Below, piece by piece: positions 51,957 to 64,000 of a DNA stretch of 64,000 bases. Location: positions 186,001 through 250,000 of the forward strand of contig JADLSH010000009.1 of the NCBI GenBank assembly GCA_016169945.1, given 5' to 3'. A program made the position numbers and the translations under genes. The notes beneath the pieces were generated by a model, which searched no databases, was not told where the DNA came from, and saw only the letters and a list, made by a program, of their open reading frames with translations. Within the stretch, counting starts at the first letter, position 1, and each line of letters begins with the position of its first letter. This DNA is from Trachythela sp. YZ-2020 (lineage: Eukaryota; Cnidaria; Anthozoa; Malacalcyonacea; Clavulariidae).

Positions 51957-54900
51957 CTGTGTTTTAATAGTTGATCGTATTAATTTTGAAAGAGAAGTTT
52001 CCAGGAATCATCATACAAGTCCTGTTACAGACAGTCGTGATAGCTGGTAAGTACAACTAAAAGCATTGTTAAGTAAACGATATAAATACGTTCGAATTCC
52101 TTCTTTCTGTTTGTAAGAACTGTGTTACCCTTTTTGGTGATAATGTGTGTTTACCTAGTGTGTAATGTTAAACTTTATATAATATTTCAATTCCAAAGAT
52201 GAGGACAGGACGGGACTTAAACTTCGAGTTATTTGTTCCGAATTTGACGTTTTCAAATGTTGTCTCATTACTAGTAAAGGATAAGTGTCACAACAGGGTA
52301 TTGCGCGCTCAAATCCATTTTTTGAGCCGACTAAATGAGAAGATCTGGAAAAGTTTCTATTATCCGTCATATATTTTAAGCATCCTTTGATAATTCTTGC
52401 TCCTTTCATCTCATTTTTATTGGAAATGTACCAAACAAGGTATTTTCATCATTATTTGTTGCTGTCCGTGTCAGGTAAAATAAACAATAACAAAAGCCCG
52501 CAATGCATGACCCTGACACTAATCCTTTAAAGTGAAGTGAATCAAGTGAGTTCGAATGAGGTCATAAAATGCTTCTACGAAATTCACACATTGTCACACA
52601 ATTATCCACATTTATTATATAATAATAAATGCCACTAATAAAGGTGGTAATCTTACGTGCGCGATTATATATTAATCTATCATATTCGCACATGTGAAAT
52701 AATCAATTTATATCCATTGTAATTGAAAACTATTTTTCCAAAGTATAGGACAATTTTTTGTACAATAAAAAGAACAATATATGAATGCTTGGAAATATGA
52801 AATTTATTTCTCGTGTTGAACAGAATAACTCACTCGTTCGTTTCCGGTTATAATGTACTCTACACTTTCGAATGGAATTGCAAAGTTATAGTAATATGGC
52901 CAGAATGTTTAAGTGCAAGTTGACGTGCAACCTTCAGAGAGACAAATCATTAACTTTCAATGGTTAAATTTTTGCCAGTTGCATCAATTTTAGCACATAC
53001 GAAAATAAGGATTTATACTTTTGATATATAGTGATTATACAACATCTTTTCTGCATTAATATATTGTTTGAGGTTCAAAATGTCTTTTCATCAGTTTCTT
53101 GGCGGTCAATTATATAGCAGAGTGAAAGCTCTCCTATTTTCATTAACTGTCTGAGCTTTCCTATCAACACAACAACGCAACATCAAGGTTTTTCTTGTTT
53201 TAAAAGGCCTATTAAAACCATTTCAAGATCATCCAAGATTTTTGATCCAAAAATGCTGAACGATCTTGGATGAAAATTTTGAATGAAGTCAAAACTGATC
53301 AAACATCACGCAGGCACCATTGCCAAACATAATCTCCAAACAGACCCAACATGTTGCGTCCAACCATTTAGCATGATGTTTGACCAACATGTTGGCTGGT
53401 TTGAACCGACCTTAAGAATCAGCACTTTCCAAAATGAAGAATGTGCTCTTAACTGAAGACGCGATGCCTTTCCACTGAAAATAGGTTTTCTCAAGAAAAA
53501 AATGAGATAAAACACTTTTAGAGGTAATTTTAAATCCACAATTGTAAACGTCTTTCGTATATATTTCAATTTCAAGCGAAAAACTATTTAATAATATTTC
53601 TAAGACCGCCTCATGGTCGCGACGAAACTTTACTTTCATATCTCAACAGTCATGCCTTTTTAGAAATTATTTATTGAGCAATAATATTTTTAACTAGATT
53701 TCGCTTTACGCCAAGTGTATCTGCAGGTGTTGATATATTTCAATTTAACCCTTAATGTACCGACAGGACTCTTCCAAACGATTTTCTTCGTCAATGTCCT
53801 TGGTAGATAAAGGGTCAAAATTGCTTCAGAAGAGTAATTTATAGTTTTAGTTATAGTGATTGTACATGCACGTAATAGTTTTCATACCATATCGTATAAA
53901 TGGTACAAAATTCCTAAATCAGTTGTTTTACTATTTTTTAATATTGTGTTATAGTGCGGTTGTTAAGAGCTACGAAATAACAAAATCGTGCGTTTTATGA
54001 TGCAAGCATTAAACCTGGCAGGATTGTAGATGGAGGTATCTGAAAAATTAACCTTTATACCGTTCAAAATTTAGTTTTTCCACAATTTGCTTATTTTAAA
54101 CTGCTATATATGGTAAAAAATCAAAATTTATAGTTTGCACATGAAAAATATAACATATACTATATGTTTAAAAAAGACTATGTTAACGACTTTTAAACGG
54201 TTACCTCGATTTTCGAACTTGTTTTGAGTTATATACGGTTAAACCTGATAAAAATGTTGGATTGTCGGCAAGTTTACGCCTTTTTGGTCATTTTGAGGCG
54301 TAAATAACTCAAAACAATTTCATGCCAAAAGGTAGATTTTCTGCTAATATGGTGCTTGTGTCACAAAAATGAACAATTTTTCATTTAACAGCCGCACTAT
54401 TAAAATGAATAAATAAAGAATGTCCTATAAAACTTACAATTACTTTTACTTTCTGAGAAAGACATTAAGCTTTAAAGTTGCATTATAAGTATACCGACGA
54501 GATGTTATTGCTAATGGGGAAATGGACTCAGAAGCAGCTACGACCTAGAACATGCTCAGCACTGCACATCAGAAAATCGGCCACCTGAAAAGGATCGAAT
54601 GAAAACGTATGTACATTGGTAAAGAAAATCAAAATTGGATAAAATTTACTCGTGTTGCTGTTTCGCCGACAATCTTTGTCAGAGTTATGAAGTAAAAGGA
54701 ATAGCGAGTTAACCAAAGGCTATACAAAAACGTTGTAGCGTTTTAAGTGACATTGACATAGCTTGAGAATATATATACCTTCTTCGACTTGAAACCGCCT
54801 GGAAAGATCCATTTTGGAAGAACTGCTTGTGGCTTGCCTTATTAAGTGCAAGTGCGGAGATATTTCTAAAAGCAATGTTGTCAGTTTTTGTTGCATCGCT

Positions 54901-56599
54901 GGAGATCATCAAGCCGCAGTAGAAAGTGAAAGATCCTTGATCAACAGCTTAAATCGTAACGTTTCGTACAAACTGGCAAATATGTTACTATACGTATTTG
55001 GGATAAAACAATTCTTCGTTGAAAGAACGGAACATATTAGAACATGAAATAACTTTCTATATATTGTTATTCCAATATTGGAAACAGTTCCAGAATTCAT
55101 AAAATATACCCATGTTCGTTGAAATTCCATTAAAGACGTATTAAATGAAAGAAGGAATCACTCGCAATGGTCTACATTATACATCTGAAATTCGCGAACA
55201 TTAACCTTCCAAGTGCATGTAACTGGAATACGAAAGGGCGATCTGCTAAAGAATAACAGTACATTCATGTTCATTTCCTTGTTAGAAAGACTTTTCACAT
55301 ATAGTTGCTGTATTTGGCTATAGAAATGTGTGCAAATGACAATAATCGCGGACTAGCATAATGTTGTGATAACTTCAATTAAAGGATTTCTTGTTACGGT
55401 AGTTACGGATAAAGTAAACACAAACATTGGTCGCGTGGATCAATAAAGCTATTGTTATACGTGTTGAAAGTTTTCACAAATTTCACTAAAGAAACGTATT
55501 TTACCTTATTGACATTGTATTAACGTGGAGTGTGCTGCATACCTGTGGAACACTTAGTGTAATGTGGAGTCTATATTATTCAAATACTGGTGATGTGTCG
55601 ACTATTTTAATTGAGCATAAACAAAAGTACAAAACTGACCCTTTGCTGTGGACATGTGAATGGACTCAGGAGGAAATGAATCTCGTTTACGGCGAAACAG
55701 AACGTACGGTGAAGATTTTGTGCTACGAAATAATTGCAATCAATCATTGACGGACATATGTTGTGATAAAATGGCATTATTGGCTAAATAAGGAAATATA
55801 CTGTGCAGTGCTCCATGCATGTATGCGTAACTGAATGAACAGCTTTCCCCGAAGAAAATAAGACGTTTAATGAATGTAGATTAGAAGGAAAAATAAGGTT
55901 AAAATGTTTAGATAATGATATTGTAAGGTTAAAATGTTTAGATATTATTATTATTGATTTTACATTTTTGCATATAGACTAAGTATTAATAACATATCTT
56001 AATGATAAGTTTTCCAATCTTAATCAATTTTAGAGCAAAGTAATTTTCTATCACGCAAAATGGTAGTAAATGTTCCAACGTTACCATTTAATGAACACCT
56101 AACTAGATGAGCTTTGATAGTTATTTTGGGTGTCCAGTTAACTTTATAGTTCATGTGTTATTTCAAGCGTGATATGTAAATATTTTATATAAAGTTCTAA
56201 TAAATCATTTGTGTTTATTCTTGGTGCTGTTGTCATGTTTCAAAGCATTGGAACCTTTTGACACGAATGAAAGCGACAAATCTTTTTATATTAATTGAAC
56301 GACATTTCTATGTCATGCATCTTACATCATTTTCAAGTTCATTAAAGGTCGTTACTATGCGAGCGTTTACAGGGCGAGTCCATGATGTTAGCAAATAATT
56401 GCATCAAAACGATGTAAGATGACATTGAAGCGCTCAATTAAAATACAGTTTTTATCGCTTTGATTTGTGTCCAAATGTATTTCGAAAGTTTTTCTTATAA
56501 AGAAGTCTTTGAATTTATAGATTACTGCACAAATTTCCGCGGAATTTGTGCAAAGAGTCATCCGTTCGTGATTTAGTTTAATTCATAGATCATTTACAG
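51957..56599. repeat. Downstream segmental block, unit 3
   Basis: It matches unit 2 (35176-39650) very closely and unit 1 less closely. A frame at 54814-55047 corresponds to 15310-15582 in unit 1; the indels keep frame there but unit 2 is shifted and most substitutions change residues. An inverted-repeat element lies at 54219-54317. No gene. Confidence 0.8.
52044..52054 (+). other. Putative 5' splice site downstream of gene 3 stop
   Basis: CTG|GTAAGTA with the intron start at 52047, 90 bases after the stop. Conserved with units 1 and 2. Confidence 0.45.
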
Positions 56600-59030
56600 A
56601 ATTACTGGAACGTACCATTATACATGAATAGCCTCGACTTCATTCTTTTGAAATCTATTCAATCTTACGTAAAGTTTGAAGTTTCTGTGTGTTTTCAAAA
56701 GAACGAAAGTATGCGTGCTATGATATAATTTGATTAATTTATTGACCTGTCATTGAAGCCTGGCTTCTACGAGCGTCTATCTGTTTCATATCTGATAATA
56801 CTTGGGCCATTTTTTTAAATTATTCACTGGGAGGCAACAAGGAAATGGGACCTAACAAGAAGATGGTAAACTGGGGTTGTGCGAACTTGTCGGGTAGATC
56901 CTTTCCCAGATGATGCAAGTTTGTATTCTTGAGCCTCTGGGGCTTGAGATGTTTGTATTCTTGTAATCTTAAGCCTCTGGGCCTTCCTGCATTTTCATGA
57001 TAACGTATAATTATTCCCCCTTATATCAATCTTATTCTGTTCATATGCGATTCATGTCATGCACCAACAGGTATAAACAGGGAGGGGAGGGTGTAAGTAT
57101 CTCATTTGCTGACAAAATGGCGTGGTCTCTGGGTGCAGTCATTCCTAGTTGACTACTCAATTACACGTAATTTTGGAATCCGGCATATCTTTACGTTAAC
57201 GAGGATTTTGTTGGACAACGCCTTAATTCAATAGAAATAACAGGCCAGGGGGAAGATCTAGCCGTGGCAAAATGGCCTCGCATAACTAAGGAGGTCTGGG
57301 GATGCTCCCCAGAGAAAATTTTGAAATTTGACACCCAGAAAATACCAATCATTTCCCCATAAACATGCCTATGTAACAAAATTGTTTTGTTACTGTATTT
57401 ATCACTTATGGGACCGAGTTTTAATTATCTTAAACACAAAAATAGTTTTGTAATCACTTTGTAATAAAAATTCACTTTGTAATAAAAATTCACTTTGTAA
57501 TAAAAATTCACTGTGTTGTAACAGCAGCAGCGGAATAGCAGTTGAGATTGTAAGTTATTTGTTTAATCATTTTAAAGTTTCTGTGTGTTTTCAAAAGAAT
57601 GAAGTCGAGGCTATGCGTGTATAATGATAAGCTCCAATTGGTCTATTGACCTGTAATTGAAGTCTGGCTTCTTCTGGAATTTCATCAGGCAATTATAGTC
57701 TTGGAGAAAACTCACAATGTGATTGTTTACAAAAGAAAATCTACGAGCGTCTATCTGTTTCATATCTGATAATACCAGGGCTATTTCTAAAAATTCTTCA
57801 CTGGGAGGCAACAAGGAAATGGGACCTAACAAGAAGATGGTGAACTGGAGGTGTGCAAACTTGTCGGGTGGTCTGGGGATCCTCTTCCAGATAATCTCCC
57901 AGATATTGAGCCTCTGGAGCTTGGGATGTTTGTATTCTTGTAATCTTAAGCCTCTGCATGGGGCTTCCATCATTTTCATTATAACACTCTTCTGAACTAA
58001 ATCATTCTTCCCCCTTTTTGCTTATATCTTATGCCCAATATCTTATGCTAAAAATACAAAAGGGGTGGGCAATACTCGTTATTTCTTTGCGGCTGAATAA
58101 TCCATTTTAAAGATGTAATAACGATTTATTTTGCTCCATTGATAGGTAGTTTCAGCCTGTGACAATTTTCCCCTACTTGTTTTTTCACTCTTGTTTATTC
58201 GCCATCATTATGAACAATATTACTATATATATATAGTATAAAATGAATGCTTAAACAAGAATATTGTGCATGTGGTAAATAATAAACGTGTTGATTTTCA
58301 TGGTCATAAAATGTTACTTCTTTTATATATTGAGATACAGAGAAAAGGAACCAAATATCGGTGTTTATAATCTTTATGTTTGACATAATTTATGAGATTT
58401 TAAAATCTAGCTTTTCTATAAATATTTCCGATATTACAATAGCGGTATAAAAGATCCCGCAAGAACGTTTGAATTAAAATTGCGCATTTAAAGCGATGTA
58501 ATTTGCTACATGTTTTGCAATCAACATTATTCCTTCATATGTGATTCATATCAGCAGGACTCAGCAGGCCGTCGCGAACAGGTACAAGCGGGGGGTGCTG
58601 TGAGTATCTCATTTGCCGACAAAAGGGCGTGGTCTCTGGGTGTGGTCATCCCTAAGTGCGGGTTGCCTAATTCATCCCTAAGTGCGGGTTGCCAGGTCAG
58701 GGGGAAGATCTGACCGTGGCAAAATGGCCTGGCTTAACTAGGGCGGTCCGGGAGCATTTGAAGCCCAGAAACGCCATTTCCTGCACTCTGAGCTGCTGAT
58801 TTACTATTAAACATTTCTCCCTGAACATGCCTATTTTAGAGAAAAAGGAACATGAGAAAGATGCAGAAATAACAGAATTGTTTTGTCAATACTTATAACA
58901 CCGAGTTTTGATTATCTTAAAACACGAAAATAGTTGGAAAAATTCACTTTGTAATAAAATTCACTATGTTGTAACAGCAGCACAGTGACAGTTGAGATTG
59001 TAAATTATTTCTTTAATCATATTTAAAATG
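56600..59030. repeat. Internal tandem duplication within unit 3
   Basis: The segment 56600-57565 is repeated, with changes, by 57566-59030: both contain GGAAATGGGACCTAACAAGA, the GCGTGGTCTCTGGGTG hAT-like piece, and the ACATGCCTAT...AGTTTTAATTATC-type stretch. Units 1 and 2 have one copy. Small tandem repeats lie inside: TTCACTTTGTAATAAAAA three times (about 57447-57512), and CCCTAAGTGCGGGTTGCC twice (58647-58694). No gene is seen. Confidence 0.75.
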
Positions 59031-59264
59031 CCGCATTCTAAATTTTCTCCAGAAAGACTTCGTTTGCCGACGGACAGATAACGCAGCTTCCATATCGCAT
59101 CTTTATTTGACGGGAATTTCTTTACTTACTGGCAATATGCAACATTTGATTGAGGACATTTACAATGAACCTCCTTTAACGTATCGTTCATTAATGTGAT
59201 ATTTTTAGTTTTCCGACAAATCCTTCATTGGCCGATAACGTTTTTTCATGCAGGGGGTGTTTTA

Positions 59265-59800
59265 TTATTATTATTTATTATTTCAATTTATTTGATAACG
59301 GTGACCCTTCAGCGTCGGTGCTGCTTTTCAAGGGGCCGTTAAAGTAATTATTAATTAAGGTTTTAAAATTTCTTGCGGAAAGTTGCTTATAACCATTGAC
59401 AACATCATTTGGGAGATTGTTCCATGAGGAAGCTCCCCGGTATGAAAAGGACTTCTTCATGAAGTCAGTGTTGGGTTTTTCTAAATAAAGTTTACAGTCA
59501 TTACTCCTTAGAGGATACACGTCATTGTGGCTAGGTTTGAACATATCCGTTATGTATTCTGGTAGTTCGCCTTGTAAGGCCTTGAATGTCATAGTCATTA
59601 ATTTCACGTTTCTTAAGCGTTTTTTTCAATCGATTCCCAGCCTAAGCTTTCAAATATATCCCTTGATCTTACTTCATAATTTGCATGATCCCGTGATTAT
59701 TCGGGCCGCCCTTTTTTGCATTTTGAATAGCTTTTCAATATGAGTGCGACTGCCATCATTCCACACATTTTCACCCCCACATCCCCCTTCTCGACGGCCC
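59265..59800 (-). mobile_element. LINE 3' fragment, unit 3 copy
   Basis: Paralogue of 19278-20010, with the same SFSYRGASSWNNLP and KALQGELPEYITDMF segments on the minus strand and the TTATTATTATTTATTA tail at 59265. About 190 bases are deleted near 59340. Confidence 0.85.
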
Positions 59801-60960
59801 TGAGCATCAATAACGTGCATCTGCTGTTTGAAGTAAATGCATGATATTTAAGTATCATCGTCCTCATTCTAAATTGTGCTTCTGTCTTCAATATGTTAAA
59901 CAGGAACACAATACTAAACTTAAGGGCCGAGACACGGGGCAATTTTTTCTGCAACTCCCAACGCAATTTATGCACAGAGCAGTGCCGTCGGAAGCAGTGA
60001 TTTTTTTTTTGGAGGGGGGGGCTAACCTAGGAGGGTCATTGGGCATGCTTCCCCACGAGAAATTTGCATTTTCGAAGTCTCAGAAGTACATTTTCCGTGT
60101 TTCCTGAGAAGAATTTTTATCATAGTTGTGAATTTTTTACACCTCAGAGTTCAGGATTTTGTAACACACTTTTTAACTTTTTACAACCTCATTCCGAAGT
60201 TTTGAAATAGTATTCGCTCCGTGTTCCGTGTACAATTACAAGCATCAACAAATTGGTTTGTTCTTATTGAATATATGCACACAATGTCAAAGTAACGACA
60301 AACTATTACAGATAAGTTGATTGTAGTTGTCCCTTCAAGAAAATATATATAGTATGAAAAGAAGTAAAATCCTGAAAGTAAAATGAGGAAATTATTGGGG
60401 GGGGGGTCCTGCAGAGCCATGTTATGTAGAAATGTACGCACAGAAAAACAGTGAACGTGGCCCCCGTTTCACTCCGCCGATATTATTAATCTCATTCAAT
60501 TCTTTGTTGTCTTCTGGGTGTGTTTAGCAAGAAAAATATCGGCAAAGTAAAACGAGATTGATGCTCACAATTTCTCTGCGAATATACTTTTTACCTAACA
60601 AGAACTCAGTCTGTGATTCTGTGTCCAAAATTGCGTTGCAAGTTGCGGCAAAAGTCGCTTCGACCATCGCGTATGTAACATGCCACATGGCTTTAAGCTG
60701 CGAGACACGGGTTGTATAGATCGCACGATATCTCGCTGTTCATTGGCCATTGTTAGCGTAAGCCTAATCTTAACATTATGATATTGCCTTAGTTAGCTGT
60801 GACCGGCTAGCCACAAAAATGACCAGAAATCGACAAAAGTAAAGGCTATATAATAGACTACTGCTTAACCGGGCTCTGAATCAGAATGTGAATAAAAATC
60901 TGTATAATAAGCAAATGTCACTATATTTCCATTATTTTAGCTGAAAGTCGTGCAAATGTA
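59801..60960. repeat. Block shared with units 1 and 2
   Basis: Matches 20010-20880 and 41478-41945. It includes the CAGTGCCGTCGGAAG hAT-like left end at about 59991. No gene. Confidence 0.7.
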
Positions 60961-61370
60961 GTAGTGTTAGCCAGAGGCCAGAAGTCTTTCATGGACTTAC
61001 CCTCCCTTCTCTGGGAGCAACAAGTCATGACAGACGGCGAGTTTTGTTGAGACAAGATAGTTTATATTTTGTAGTTTATATTCACCTACCATTGCGTTTA
61101 AAGTCTATATTTTGTGATAATAAATCAACACTGAAATTTTTCAACGTATAATTGTGTGTGGAGTATTCCTTGTAGTAATAAGGCGCTACACGGGCAGAGA
61201 GACCATCTGACCTGCTGTCTTCCTATGTTGTGTTTCTTCTGCTGCAACAGAAATGTACTCTGACATGAACTGTCTTCAAGACTTCGCATCAGCCTTTCTA
61301 AAATCCTAGATTCCTCGCTCTGTGTTGAGATTGGGGTTGGCCGGGGCTTTCCCGGCTCTTTTGAGAATGG
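60961..61370. other. Unit-3-only stretch, possible LTR-derived
   Basis: From about 60966 it reads TGTAGTAGTGTTAGCCAG, has an AATAAA at about 61121, then GTGGAGTATTCCTTGTAGTA and GGCGCTACACGGGCAGAG. A TGTAG start, an internal polyadenylation signal and a following GGCGCTACA resemble an LTR and primer-binding region of a Ty3-type element. No partner LTR or gag-pol frame is in the window. Confidence 0.3.
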
Positions 61371-61635
61371 GGCTCGTCTGGGATCTTACATCAATGATGG
61401 ACTTTGGGATATGGACTTTGGGATGTCATGACTCACAGACTGTCGCGGTGCTCAATCTCAACAGAAGCAGTATTACTTGCGACTACAAAAATAGATTAGA
61501 ACAAGTGATCGGCGAAAGCAACTAACGTAGTATCTTGTAAGAACGTGGGCACCACAAATTACTACATACATACATATATACATAATTCATCTCATTCCCC
61601 GTTGGGGCTTTTTAGTAACCGATTACATCAATTAT
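61371..61635. repeat. Block matching 21130-21288 and 21674-21780
   Basis: It joins directly the two pieces that are separated in unit 1 by the 385-bp element, giving the empty site at about 61525. A CATACATACATATATACATA tail at 61563 resembles a LINE 3' tail. Confidence 0.85.
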
Positions 61636-62190
61636 CTCGCTTATTTACATTAGCCCAGAATGTTATAGTTACTAGCGCACTAATGCATTAGATATATTGC
61701 CAGGCACATCATTTGGGATTGATTAAAATTACGCTTTATACCATTGAAATAAAACGTCACACAAAGTTTAATTTAATTCACTTTGTGCCAAGTGAAGTAC
61801 TGCACTGCACGTGGTATTTTCAAATCCCAGAAGCGTACTATTTCGGCCTCAAATCCCAAATTCTAATGTATGATCTCTCGTGCATACAAATTATGGTTGT
61901 ATTTGCAGTACACCTGAAGGGTGTATCAAAAACATTTAGGGATGCATAATTTGTAGTTATTATTTTACACAGTAATATCATAAGCTTTAAGATTGCAGTA
62001 ATATTAATACAATGGAATATATGATACACAATTCACTTTGTGTGTCATTTTTATAGTAGTCCTAATGTGTGACATGTTTTTCAAATCCCAGAAGGTACTA
62101 TATTTACTGCCTGATTGAAATTTAATAAGGATCCTCGTGCATACAAATTATGGTATTTGGGTGAAGCTTTTGATACAAGAATTCTGTATA
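61636..62190. other. 555-bp stretch absent from unit 1, with internal repeat
   Basis: Unit 1 joins CTCGCTTA to TATTACGTACTT directly. Here two diverged direct copies (about 61780-61945 and 62030-62185) share TTCACTTTGTG, CAAATCCCAGAAG, CTCGTGCATACAAATTATGG and GATACAA. It is either an insertion in unit 3 or a deletion in unit 1. No gene. Confidence 0.6.
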
Positions 62191-62194
62191 TTAC

Positions 62195-62425
62195 GTACTT
62201 AAACCTACTTTCCTATTCTGTATATCCTAACCCATCCAGTCAACTATCCCTGTGGGAGGAAAACGGAGTGCCCGAAGAAAACCCACGATTTAATTCGGCA
62301 GAGCGTTGACTTGCTCTTTTCACGCGAGTGTGATGAGTAAAGTTCCTGCATCGAGAATCGAACTCAAGACTCAGAGGTGAAAGGCGCTTGCTCTGACACT
62401 GATCGTTCTCGCTCGCTCCTTCGTC
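62195..62425 (-). repeat. tRNA-derived SINE-like element, unit 3 copy
   Basis: On the minus strand TTGAG-TTCGATT-CTCGA forms a complete 5-bp T-arm, preceded by an A-box-like CAGTGTCAGAGC. Paralogue of 21790-22030. Confidence 0.45.
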
Positions 62426-62752
62426 GATTGCAGTTTCGTCTCGTTATTTTCCCTCCATTTCCCTCCCACTGTTATACATACCTATAGGGATTCACCAACA
62501 AGGCAAAACTGTCGATGCCCAATCTCAGCACAAGCGGTGAGTGAGACCAATGAAAATAAAGTGCTATTCAAAGCTTCTTAACTCACGACGAAATAATTGT
62601 TCGACTTGAAATTTGTTATGAATATTTGTTATAATGACACACAAAACATGTTCAACAGTCAGAACCTCTATAGGTTCTTTGCCATTTTAGTAAATTTAAA
62701 AACATCAAACATAACCAGGGGTTCAAGGGGAAGGGAGGGGGGGGGGCATACA

Positions 62753-62900
62753 CCTGGTTTCCATTAAATCGTAAATTGATCGCAATTGTCGTGTTGCAAG
62801 AGTCACAGAAATAGGCTGGTTGCGATTTCAGCAATTGCGATTGGTCCAATTCCTGCGCTTGCGCGACTATTGCGATTCTTGCGATTTAATGAAAACCAGG
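62753..62900. mobile_element. 148-bp MITE, unit 3 copy
   Basis: CCTGGTTTCCATTAAATCG and CGATTTAATGAAAACCAGG inverted ends; paralogue of 22355-22502. Confidence 0.8.
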
Positions 62901-63078
62901 CTTAACATTTCTATGATTTTAGGGGAAGGCTGTAAGGATTTTTGCGATTAACTGAGAAGAGGGGTTACAGGGGTTTCATTTGCAATTTTCCTAATTACAT
63001 TTGCAACTTTGAAAAACCCTTTTGCAAACCCCTTTACTGTTTTAGGAACTTTGCAAAGTTCCTAAACCTTTGTAAATA

Positions 63079-63575
63079 GGCCCTTCCCGATATGCTAGTA
63101 AAACTGGCATTTTATGCTCCTAGCAATGCTCGTTTTCCTCCAAAATTATGCTCAAATTATACTCATTTTTTAAAATTATGCTCCTTTGGTTAAAAAATGC
63201 TTGGCTTTATTTAGAAGAAACACAAACAAAATAAGGCATAACGTGTGCTTTTCGTTAACCAAAGGTTCATGCAAATATAATGTTTATACTTTAAATGTTC
63301 AAACTTCCACTTTCAGATTTGTAATTCCGTATTATATGATAGTGGAAACGGACTTCATGAGGAAATAAAGTTTTCCATTTAAAGGTCATTAAAACTGCAT
63401 GAACACTATGAACAACAAAAACATGTAAAGTTTTGCTTTTTAACGACCAAATTGCAGACAAAATTAGCGAAAAATGCTAAATTATGCTAGCCATTCTTTT
63501 TTTAGAAAAATGCTAAAAATATGCTGGTTAAGCCAAATTATGCTGAAAATTATGCTAGCATAATCGGGAAGGGCC
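63079..63575. mobile_element. TA-flanked inverted-repeat element, unit 3 copy (497 bp)
   Basis: Ends GGCCCTTCCCGATATGCTAG and GCATAATCGGGAAGGGCC, TA on both sides (63077-63078 and 63576-63577). It lacks the nested hAT of unit 1 and has one GCTCAAAT at 63150-63157. Confidence 0.85.
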
Positions 63576-64000
63576 TATTTGCAAAGTTCCTCACTTCCTG
63601 TTCAAAGTCCCTCACTTCACAGTCAGCTCGAGCGTTAAGAAGTCGCTTTTTTGTTGAATTTGAAGTCTAGAGACGTTTTATTTGCATGTAAATATCCTTA
63701 CCAAGCAATATTCACATTCATAAACCGATACTTAAAGATCGAGCTAAAAGTCCCAAAAAAATGACTTTCGATTTTAAACTATTTTTACACTGTAACCGGA
63801 AGTAAAAATGTTTTAAGAGGAACCTTCATTTTTTTCAAGAGGTTTCATGCTATTTAACATGCCTCTACGTTCAAATGCTTCCTATTTTTTGTTCTTTGTA
63901 GTGATAAAATTTCCTTCAAATAATCCCCACATCAACCAGTGTTTGTAGGCTTTGTATATTCAATTTATATATTTATATATGCAGGCATCCTTTGATGATA
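63576..64000. repeat. Block matching 23532-23956, runs off the window
   Basis: Near-identical to unit 1. Non-coding. Confidence 0.85.

Overview
The window is eukaryotic, AT-rich and animal-like. Its only intact long genes are two large multidomain NLR-type receptors, and most of the rest is decayed non-LTR retrotransposons, hAT elements, foldback/MITE elements and segmental duplications. The receptor architecture (DZIP3-type HEPN, NACHT NTPase, WD40-like propeller) and the repeat types fit a marine invertebrate, plausibly a cnidarian; that assignment is an inference, not something the sequence proves.

The window is organised as three direct repeats of one large segmental unit, each centred on a plus-strand receptor gene. 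Unit 1 covers about 1-24,950 (gene 1 at 8288-12616, intact, 1442 codons). Unit 2 covers about 24,960-41,960 (gene 2 at 31018-35175, a pseudogene with at least five reading-frame lesions). Unit 3 covers about 42,680 to past the window end (gene 3 at 47841-51956, intact, 1371 codons). An upstream block (1-2366 matching 42681-46590) and a downstream block (12617-24000 matching 35176-41960 and 51957-64000) can be aligned by eye. Because the units are paralogous, one unit often shows the empty site of an insertion in another. This fixes the ends and target-site duplications of several transposons without a database.

Each receptor has an N-terminal HEPN domain that keeps the RNase-type Rx4-6H motif (RNERFGH), a linker made of a variable number of 7-residue repeats, a NACHT NTPase with good Walker A and Walker B motifs, a helical region with an FHKSxRDWLVD motif, and a long divergent beta-propeller. 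The likely logic, by analogy with STAND NTPases, is: propeller senses, NACHT oligomerises with ATP, HEPN cuts RNA. The copies differ most in linker repeat number (5, 3 and 1 full units) and in the propeller, where gene 1 alone carries a 53-residue Gly/Asp/Asn insert encoded by a GAT-type microsatellite. The whole receptor lies in one exon, with a likely 3' splice site just before the ATG and a conserved strong 5' splice site 60-90 bases after the stop.

Between the genes I found no other convincing protein-coding gene. The intergenic DNA holds a decayed LINE (about 3895-7160, minus), several LINE 3' fragments, hAT elements with 8-9 bp target duplications (2395, 7893, 22761, 24122, 47588), a 385-bp inverted-repeat element with an exact empty site (21289-21673), several foldback elements, tRNA-derived SINE-like pieces, and simple repeats including (TA)41 and about 335 bp of CAGA-type repeat.
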